From: a bacterium
GTDB lineage: Bacteria; Chloroflexota; Dormibacteria; UBA8260; Bog-877
DNA length: 5,345 nt
NCBI GenBank assembly: GCA_021817025.1
Contig: JAKAWF010000265.1
Span: forward strand, 1 to 5,345
Direction of reading: 5' to 3'
How positions within the stretch are numbered: the first letter of the stretch is position 1; the number at the start of each line of letters is the position of its first letter. Below are positions 1 through 3,686 of the stretch, one piece after another. Made by a program: the position numbers and the translations under genes. The notes under the pieces are model-generated. The model was not told the origin of the DNA and searched no databases. It worked only from the letters and a program-made list of their open reading frames with translations.

Positions 1-183
1 TCCCTCGGGGCGACGCTCGGTGGTACGGATCGCCAAGCGCCTTCATGGGCGCTCCGACAGAGCTGCTCGGCCGAAGTCCGTACAACCCCTGCCTACGGCA
101 AGGGCCGCCCAAGCGATGGGCAGCTCGCGAGACAGCAGGGGCGAGACGGGAATCCCCCGGCTTCAGCCGTGGGGAGGGGTCAA
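1..183 (+). mobile_element. Right end of an IS200/IS605-family (TnpB-type) insertion sequence, partial
   Basis: The mark is a hairpin at 154-174: CCCC-CGGC, loop TTCA, then GCCG, one unpaired T at 170, and GGGG. It is followed by AGGGG and TCAA (180-183). A subterminal imperfect hairpin with a bulged T just inside the end is what single-strand (HUH) TnpA transposases of this family recognise, and TCAA is a known right cleavage tetranucleotide (IS608). The rest of the element, including any tnpA or tnpB body, lies left of the window. Positions 1-120 probably hold the end of tnpB or its overlap with the guide RNA, but none of the three plus frames gives a TnpB tail I can recognise. All three stay open across this stretch, so a reading frame here means little. 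The call rests on the end structure and on the break in homology at 184, where PIN-toxin sequence begins. Confidence 0.62.
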
Positions 184-203
184 GAATTGGCAGCGCGCCG
201 GTT
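111..203 (+). ncRNA. 3' part of a TnpB guide RNA (omega RNA / reRNA) with its guide
   Basis: In TnpB-encoding IS200/IS605 elements the right end is transcribed as the scaffold of the guide RNA, and the bases just outside the element become the guide. Here the scaffold would end with the hairpin at 154-174 and the tail AGGGGTCAA (175-183). The guide would begin at 184 (GAATTGGCAGCGCGCC...), inside the remnant toxin gene. The 5' limit cannot be seen; 111 is only an approximate left edge for the GC-rich structured stretch. If a TnpB is present to the left, this RNA would direct it to the uninterrupted version of the toxin gene, which is the usual means by which these elements restore themselves after excision. 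No transcription evidence is available, so this is inference from family architecture. Confidence 0.45.
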
Positions 204-444
204 GTGTCAGCGACTCAGTGCGGTGGCGGACGATGGTGGCCTGATCCGCGCTGACTCGCAGCTCCTCATGGATGCAGTGCTCATCGCCGCAGAGCACGGG
301 ATCTCGGTCTGCGACGCCGCCGATGTGGCGGCCGCTCGGACCGCGAACTGCCAGCTCGTGAGCTGTGACGTGCGCGACCTCATGTCACTGGGCCTGGCTT
401 GCCTCCCCCGTGATGCCATCTCCGGGCCGGGCGGCGCCCGGTAG
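184..444 (+). pseudogene. C-terminal fragment of a PIN-domain (VapC-like) toxin, cut by the IS end
   Basis: The frame that ends at the TAG at 442-444 reads as the second half of a PIN-domain ribonuclease. It has a leader LAARRLCQRLSAVADDG, the helix LLMDAVLIAAEHGIS, then VCDAADVAAA with its Asp codon at 313-315, and QLVSCDVRDL with an Asp codon at 367-369. These match the third and fourth acidic metal-binding positions of VapC proteins (the 'YDAxYVALA' and 'VTxDxxL' motifs). The first acidic residue, and the N-terminal half that carries it, are missing: upstream is the IS end. The frame happens to stay open through the IS back to base 1, so a chimeric protein could in principle be made from a GTG or ATG inside the element, but it would lack the catalytic N-terminus. 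Any partner antitoxin would be left of the window. This PIN domain differs clearly from the vapC at 547-936. Confidence 0.62.
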
Positions 445-452
445 CCCGGCCC
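424..452 (+). terminator. GC-rich hairpin at the end of the PIN fragment, possible terminator
   Basis: GGGCCGGGC (424-432) pairs perfectly with GCCCGGCCC (444-452) around an 11-nt loop. The stem spans the stop codon of the PIN fragment. No T-run follows, so if it ends transcription it is of the U-poor kind common in high-GC bacteria. It lies between two convergent genes. Confidence 0.35.
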
Positions 453-527
453 CAGACGCCATGGTGCCCGCCTCGCTGCTCCCCGCCGCCTGGGCGTGGG
501 GGGAGGCCTTGTGCAAGGGGACGGCGA

Positions 528-543
528 CAGGCCGAGGGGCCTG
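528..543 (-). terminator. Small hairpin just past the vapC stop, weak terminator candidate
   Basis: CAGGCC (528-533) pairs with GGCCTG (538-543) across a four-base loop, beginning 3 nt beyond the vapC stop when read on the minus strand. The stem is only 6 bp and no clear T-run follows. The position is right for the end of the vapBC transcript, but the structure is weak. Confidence 0.3.
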
Positions 544-546
544 CGC

Positions 547-936
547 CTAGACCTCTACGACCCGCAGAGCGGGAGCGAGGCGGCGCACATCAGCCGCGTC
601 CGAGGTTACAACGACATCACCGCGCGCTGTGGCGACCAGCCCGACCTGCCCATCGACCACATCGGACGCCCCCGTCGCCGCCAGTAGTCGCCCGACACCC
701 AGAGCCGCCTCGCGGTCCAGCGCGGGAACTTGGACGCGACGGTCCCCGATCAGTGCCCCGATCCGGGCCTGACGTGCCCCTCCGCGCCAGGTCTGGGCGA
801 GCACCCCGGAGGGGATGGCCACCCCTCCTCCGTCCAGTGCCTCGCGCAAGAGCAACGCAACCTCCCGGTGTCCCCGCTCCAGGGCAAGGAGAGCTCCGCT
901 ATCCAGGGTCAGTCCTCGAGGACGGCCTTGGCCCAT
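547..936 (-). CDS. vapC: VapC-type toxin, PIN-domain ribonuclease
   Basis: This 129-residue protein is the right size for VapC (about 125-145). PIN domain features appear in order: the opening strand LTLDSGALLALERG with the first metal-binding Asp at 12; IPSGVLAQTWRGG (41-53); TGASDVVDGQV with Asp92 and Asp95; and VVVTSDAADVRRL with Asp113. Where many VapCs carry a Glu ('aEv'), this one has Gln48 in AQTWRGG. I recall AQxWRGG as usual in an actinobacterial PIN subfamily, so I do not read it as a defect. VapC toxins are Mg-dependent RNases that cut tRNA or rRNA and stop translation until their antitoxin is replenished; the target here cannot be inferred. The start at 936 lies inside the end of vapB (28-nt overlap), which points to translational coupling. 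A start nearer the LTLD strand is possible, because residues 2-8 are Gly/Arg-rich and lie in the overlap. Confidence 0.87.
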   Translation of the reverse strand: MGQGRPRGLTLDSGALLALERGHREVALLLREALDGGGVAIPSGVLAQTWRGGARQARIGALIGDRRVQVPALDREAALGVGRLLAATGASDVVDGQVGLVATARGDVVVTSDAADVRRLAPALRVVEV

Positions 937-1139
937 GCCCGCTCGCTCTCCGTGGCCTCGCCACCAGTCTCAGCCAGGATGGCAGCCACGATGTCCTCGA
1001 TGCGATCGTGCTGAGCGCGCTCGGCTACCACTTCGCTGACGTAGGCGCTCAGGTTGGTTGCCCTTCCGGCTGCCACTTCGGCTCGTGCTTGGCGAAGCAC
1101 GTCCTCAGGCATCGTGATCGTGACCTTCTGCGTTGCCAT
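909..1139 (-). CDS. vapB: VapB-type antitoxin, ribbon-helix-helix family
   Basis: This 76-residue protein begins with ATQKVTITMPEDVLRQARAEV, the pattern of a ribbon-helix-helix (CopG/Arc-like) DNA-binding domain. There is one alternating strand (about 3-9), a helix from PED, the turn around GRATNLSAYV (25-34), and a second helix running to about 50. The acidic, flexible tail (GGEATESERAWAKAVLED) is where VapB antitoxins normally wrap around and block the PIN toxin. The N-terminal ribbon would bind the operon's own promoter as a dimer, with the toxin as corepressor. It is the first gene of the operon; its last 28 nt contain the start of vapC, so antitoxin is made first. The ATG at 1139 is supported by AGGA (1150-1147 on this strand) 7 nt upstream. 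An ATG four bases earlier is out of frame. Confidence 0.87.
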   Translation of the reverse strand: MATQKVTITMPEDVLRQARAEVAAGRATNLSAYVSEVVAERAQHDRIEDIVAAILAETGGEATESERAWAKAVLED

Positions 1140-1160
1140 ACATTTATCCTACCAGGGAAT
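1140..1160 (-). promoter_or_regulatory. vapB ribosome site and possible -10 element
   Basis: Read on the minus strand, GGTAGGATAAATGT lies just before the vapB ATG. AGGA is well spaced (7 nt) to be the ribosome site. TAGGAT (1151-1146) also resembles a -10 hexamer, which would give an almost leaderless mRNA, common in actinobacteria; both cannot hold in the same transcript. I see no convincing -35. VapBC autorepression would be expected to act here. Confidence 0.35.
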
Positions 1161-1581
1161 CCAGTTCCGGGTCCGCCCCGCGCGCTGGACACCAGGTCTC
1201 TGGACATAACGGGTTGGGCCAGAGGGATCTGAACTCAGGATGGCATCGAGTCTCGATCAGAGCGAGAGATAATTCATGAAACGCGCCAACGGTCACGGGG
1301 AGCAGAGGCATGCCAGCCAAGTGCTTCGCTCGGGCTTCCAGAACTCCACGGGCAAGCGCTTGGCGTTGCATCGATTCCTACCCTGTGTCCGGAGCCCTGG
1401 TCACCCGGGGCACTCTTTCTGGCCACAAGCCCTGGTCAGGCTGCTCCACGATCTCGGCGTCTCTCGCGACGAGTTTTGGGACTAGTGGCAGGCTGGTCGC
1501 CACGGGCGGTGATGCCTGCGGCACCGTGGCGACCTTGAACTCATACCCAGCCCCGTTGCCAGCGGCTTCTCGCCCCTCCAC
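1144..1581 (-). pseudogene. Unrecognised reading frame interrupted by one stop codon
   Basis: On the minus strand one frame runs from a GTG at 1581 to a TAA at 1144-1146, broken only by a TAG at 1378-1380. The upper part (67 residues) begins MEGREAAGNGAGYEFKVATV and the lower part (75 residues, from ATG at 1371) contains ARGVLEARAKHLAGMPLLPV. I recognise no family, and there is no clear ribosome site at either start. The lower part ends 4 nt before the vapB ATG, so it could look like an upstream operon member, but that stretch also has to hold the vapB promoter. In DNA this GC-rich, open frames of this length arise by chance. It may be a decayed gene or no gene at all. Confidence 0.15.
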
Positions 1582-1662
1582 GGTCCTTGCGGAGCTACAG
1601 TCACGCGGGCTTTGGGCCGGATCTGTTGCCCTATGGACTCTGGATCAGGCTATTAGTGTCAA

Positions 1663-1679
1663 GCGCTCTTAAAGAGCGC
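1663..1679. repeat. 17-nt inverted repeat beside the tRNA-like sequence
   Basis: GCGCTCTT (1663-1670) and AAGAGCGC (1672-1679) are perfect inverted copies around one central A. On the minus strand TTGACA follows it, but I find no matching -10. The right arm also supplies the bases that could pair with the tRNA acceptor end (see 1720-1784). The function is unknown; it might be an operator, a protein-binding site at an element edge, or chance. Confidence 0.5.
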
Positions 1680-1719
1680 CCGTCACATATCAGGCGCTGC
1701 CAGTGAGATCGAAAACCGA

Positions 1720-1784
1720 AGTCGGCGGACAGCACCAGACTGCGTGTCTGGGTTTGAGGGGTTCAAATCCCTCTGGGCGCACCA
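1720..1784 (+). tRNA. tRNA 3' portion ending in CCA, 5' part missing (tRNA pseudogene or att scar)
   Basis: The 3' portion follows tRNA numbering exactly. There is a D-loop-like AGTCGGCGGA; CAGC (1730-1733); A26; an anticodon stem CCAGA/TCTGG (1735-1739, 1747-1751) with the 7-nt loop CTGCGTG; a 5-nt variable region; a T-arm with the loop TTCAAAT (1762-1768); the acceptor strand TGGGCGC (1774-1780); A; and encoded CCA (1782-1784). Formally the anticodon is GCG (Arg). Defects: position 37 is T instead of a purine, the T-stem has an A-C mismatch and a G-T pair, and no partner for the D-stem or acceptor lies at the expected distance (near 1709). GCGCCCG at 1676-1682 could pair with the acceptor strand, but the molecule would then be 109 nt long, about 33 nt too many. 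It is probably a non-functional remnant. Bacterial tRNA 3' ends are the classic integrase attachment site. Confidence 0.6.
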
Positions 1785-2101
1785 GTCTTGCAATCAAACC
1801 CTGCCCCTGACCTGCGGTCCGCGCCAGCCCTGAAGCCGAACGGGCTATCCATGCCCTCGGAGCACCCTCCCCGGCGGGCTTGGGGGCAAGGCCCCGCTCA
1901 TGGCAGGCACGCCCCGGTTTCCGGCGACGCGCCACAGGCCGGGCCGCGCGGGATCGCGGCCGTCACGACGATCGTCCTGGTGTCGGCCCCGCGCCGGAAG
2001 TTGACCCGCCCGGCCGCCGGGAACCTGCAGCCGAAACTCCCCCGCCCGCCCCGGAGCGGGGCCACGTCCCCAGCCGGAAGCCGCGGGATGGCCCGCTCGA
2101 T

Positions 2102-2122
2102 GCGTCGGCTTGAGGCCGACGC
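2102..2122. repeat. Hairpin, 8-bp stem with 5-nt loop
   Basis: GCGTCGGC (2102-2109) and GCCGACGC (2115-2122) form a perfect stem around TTGAG. No T-run follows directly. It could be a terminator of a lost gene or a structural leftover. Confidence 0.45.
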
Positions 2123-2252
2123 GGACGCCTTTCACCCACAGCACCAGTCAGGGCTCAGGCTCGGCTGGCTTCGATCTTCACTTCGACCTCCGCCGTGGTG
2201 AGTGACGGTTCCCCGGCCGGGGTGCCCCAGTCGGACTCCCCTACCTGGTGAC

Positions 2253-2272
2253 GCTCCTCTTCGAAGAGGAGC
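2253..2272. repeat. Perfect 20-bp palindrome
   Basis: GCTCCTCTTC at 2253-2262 is followed at once by its exact reverse complement (2263-2272). The symmetry continues outside as TGAC (2249-2252) and GTCA (2275-2278), offset by two bases on one side. With no loop it suits a dimeric protein site better than a terminator. A related hairpin sits at 2600-2617. Confidence 0.6.
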
Positions 2273-2394
2273 CCGTCATCCCAGGGACCGCGTCGAGCAC
2301 AGCGATCCTCGGACCGGCCGCGCGCTCAAGGTGGCGGCTGGCGGGCTCCAGCGACTGGTAGGGCAGAGCATCCACCAGCGTAGCCGGCGGTCAT

Positions 2395-2430
2395 CTCAAA
2401 CTCCCCAGACCTGATCACTGAGACTCCCCA
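2395..2430. repeat. Two 13-nt direct repeats, possibly the end of an IS21-family element
   Basis: CTCAAACTCCCCA (2395-2407) and CTGAGACTCCCCA (2418-2430) agree at 11 of 13 bases and start 23 nt apart. Spaced short repeats near each end are typical of IS21-family elements, and as I recall several actinobacterial members carry tandem 'CTGAAACTCCCCA'-like motifs. No istA or istB coding sequence is visible on either side, so this would be an orphan end or remnant. Chance similarity is possible. Confidence 0.33.
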
Positions 2431-2867
2431 CTGCTGAGCTGGCCCGAGGGCCCGCCGACAAGACCTCCGGCACGGGGGCGGGACTGTTGGTGCCCAGCTC
2501 AAAGAAGGCACGTGCGGCGATTGATACACAACCCCGGGGCCGTGCCAGCGACGACCTTCCGTGATCACCGACGCCACCGCGAGCGGCTACGTCCCACGAC
2601 CTCCTCGGAAGAGGAGGCCTCGACCAGGAGAGGTCCGACCCACCTCCTGCTCAGACGCCGGCGGCTGCATGGGCCGACCGCGGCGTCCGAAGGTCAAGGG
2701 ACCTGCCCACCGCCCGTTCGGTTGGCAGATCTAGCCGGTGGGGCGGCAAAGGGCGCCGCTCGACCGACGCTCCCGTTGCAACTGGCCCCCCCTGGGCGAC
2801 CATGTGGCAGACGACCTAGCCGGCCCGATTCCGGTTCGGTGACAAGGTCCGTCCGTGCCGAGAAGTT
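2431..2867. other. 437 bp upstream of satP with no supportable gene
   Basis: The satP frame stays open back to an ATG at 2512, but those added 124 residues are Arg/Pro/Thr-rich, resemble no known SatP N-terminus and have no ribosome site, so I leave them out. The stretch must hold the satP promoter, yet no clear -35/-10 pair stands out. It contains a hairpin at 2600-2617 and the 8-bp palindrome GTTGCAAC at 2775-2782, about 100 bp ahead of the start codon, which could be an operator half. Confidence 0.45.
2600..2617. repeat. Hairpin, 7-bp stem with GGAA tetraloop
   Basis: CCTCCTC (2600-2606) pairs with GAGGAGG (2611-2617) across GGAA, a stable GNRA-type loop. It shares the TCCTC/GAGGA core with the palindrome at 2253-2272. 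It could fold in a satP leader RNA if transcription starts upstream. Confidence 0.45.
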
Positions 2868-2873
2868 GGAGGT
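2868..2873 (+). promoter_or_regulatory. Ribosome binding site of satP
   Basis: GGAGGT lies 10 nt before the ATG at 2884 and is the strongest Shine-Dalgarno match in the region. It decides the start against the far upstream ATG at 2512. A second GAGG (2878-2881) is too close to the ATG to serve. Confidence 0.65.
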
Positions 2874-2883
2874 AGTTGAGGAC

Positions 2884-3540
2884 ATGGCAATAGTCGCCGG
2901 AGCGCATGGCTCGGACGCCGCGGCGTCCGCCCCAAGCGACGGGCATCATCCTGAGACAGCACTGGCAGCAGCGATCGGCGATCCCGCTCCCCTGGGGCTG
3001 GCGTGCTTCGGGCTCACCACCGTGTGCCTCTCCGTCATCAACGCGGGATGGCTGAGCGCCGCCGCCACACCGATGGTCCTGGCCATGGCCCTGCCTGTCG
3101 GCGGTGCCGTGCAGATCATGGCCGGGATGTGGGCCTACCGACGCGGCAACACCTTCGTCGCCACCACCTTCAGCGCCTACGGCGCCTTCTGGATCAGCTT
3201 CTTCCTGCTGCTCCAGTACTTCGTGCCGGCGATCGCCACCACCAAGGGCGCCCCGGCTGATGCGATCACGGGAGCCCTCGGCCTGTACCTGTTCGCCTGG
3301 GCGATCTTCACCGCCTACATGCTGGTGGCATCGTTCGCTGTGGGAAGGGCGGTGGCGGTGGTATTCACCCTGCTGACGGCGACCTTCCTGGCCCTGGCGG
3401 TGGGTTTCTGGGCGGGGAACAACAGTGGCCTGCACGCCCTCGGTGGTTATCTCGGCATCCTCACCGGCCTCGGGGCGCTGTACCTCTCCTTCGCCGACGT
3501 CACCAAGGCCACCTTCAAGCGGGACATCCTGCCGACATAG
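2884..3540 (+). CDS. satP: Acetate uptake transporter, SatP/YaaH (GPR1/FUN34) family
   Basis: This 218-residue membrane protein belongs to the AceTr family, which moves acetate and related short monocarboxylates such as succinate or propionate across the cytoplasmic membrane. A hydrophilic tail (1-30) leads into the family signature DPAPLGLACFGLTTVCLSVINAG (33-55), usually written NPAPLGL, with Asp in place of Asn at 33. Six membrane helices can be traced at about 35-56, 63-84, 92-118, 130-153, 156-177 and 185-204. GMWAYRRGNTFVATTFSAYGAFWISF (81-106) is the second conserved block. The C-terminus ends in a short polar tail. The length fits the usual 190-220 residues. The ATG at 2884 is chosen because GGAGGT precedes it and because the family's N-terminus starts shortly before the signature. 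An acyl-CoA synthetase gene follows in the same direction, fitting an uptake-then-activation role. The exact substrate cannot be read from sequence. Confidence 0.92.
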   Translation: MAIVAGAHGSDAAASAPSDGHHPETALAAAIGDPAPLGLACFGLTTVCLSVINAGWLSAAATPMVLAMALPVGGAVQIMAGMWAYRRGNTFVATTFSAYGAFWISFFLLLQYFVPAIATTKGAPADAITGALGLYLFAWAIFTAYMLVASFAVGRAVAVVFTLLTATFLALAVGFWAGNNSGLHALGGYLGILTGLGALYLSFADVTKATFKRDILPT

Positions 3541-3559
3541 GCCAACCCGCTCGTTGGCC
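3540..3559 (+). terminator. First hairpin at the satP stop codon
   Basis: GGCCAAC (3540-3546) pairs with GTTGGCC (3553-3559) across six bases and begins at the last base of the stop codon. It may protect the mRNA 3' end or slow RNA polymerase ahead of the stronger hairpin 11 nt downstream. Confidence 0.45.
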
Positions 3560-3570
3560 AAGGTCCTCCT

Positions 3571-3605
3571 GGGATGCGCCGGCTGACCCCGCCCCGGCGC
3601 ATCCC
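3571..3605 (+). terminator. Strong intrinsic terminator candidate after satP
   Basis: GGGATGCGCCGG (3571-3582) and CCGGCGCATCCC (3594-3605) form a perfect 12-bp stem with an 11-nt loop, followed by TTCATCT, a weak U-tract. The stem is long and GC-rich enough to act as an intrinsic terminator in a high-GC organism. If it works fully, the synthetase gene needs its own promoter between 3606 and 3670; if partly, it would set satP above the synthetase in expression. Confidence 0.68.
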
Positions 3606-3673
3606 TTCATCTCCCTGGATTCTGGTGCCGTATTCACCGGGAAGGGGCGGCGGCGAGGCCAGCATTCATTGAC

Positions 3674-3678
3674 GGGAG
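3674..3678 (+). promoter_or_regulatory. Ribosome binding site of the acyl-CoA synthetase gene
   Basis: GGGAG lies 8 nt before the GTG at 3687, which supports that non-ATG start. No in-frame ATG occurs downstream before well into conserved sequence. Confidence 0.6.
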
Positions 3679-3686
3679 ACACTGAC

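Larger units (their letters stand above)
1785..2394. other. 610 bp with no supportable gene
   Basis: Open frames exist on both strands (for example 1788-2201 plus and 2144-1845 minus), but their translations are Pro/Arg/Gly-rich, match no family I know and lack ribosome sites, as expected of non-coding DNA at this GC content. The stretch contains two strong inverted repeats, listed separately. On the minus strand a short frame begins near 2378 with a GTG and reads VDALPYQSLEPASRHLERA before stopping at about 2240. It looks mildly protein-like but I cannot assign it. Confidence 0.5.

Noticed and set aside
753..1232. 159-codon plus-strand frame opposite vapBC
   Set aside because: It is antisense to two genes with clear family motifs and shows no motif of its own.
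1640..1665. TTGACA on the minus strand as a -35 promoter element
   Set aside because: No acceptable -10 hexamer lies 16-18 nt downstream on that strand and no convincing gene follows.
1690..1935. 81-codon minus-strand frame containing RPEGFEPLKPR
   Set aside because: This is the familiar false translation of a tRNA read backwards. It instead supports the tRNA-like call at 1720-1784.
1788..2201. 137-codon plus-strand frame
   Set aside because: Pro/Arg/Gly-rich, no recognisable domain, no ribosome site, and overlapped by an equally long frame on the other strand.
2775..2782. GTTGCAAC palindrome as a RamB-type operator of acetate genes
   Set aside because: Only 8 bp, one copy, and it lacks the flanking A-rich part I associate with such sites. 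Too weak to call, though the place upstream of satP is suitable.
2512..2883. Extension of the SatP frame to an ATG 124 codons upstream
   Set aside because: The added residues are Arg/Pro-rich low-complexity sequence, have no ribosome site and match no SatP N-terminus, while GGAGGT sits well placed before 2884.
2731..3561. 276-codon open frame on the minus strand opposite satP
   Set aside because: It is antisense to a clear membrane protein gene. Its composition (Gly, Glu, Gln, Arg and His rich) is what the reverse of GC-rich hydrophobic codons gives.
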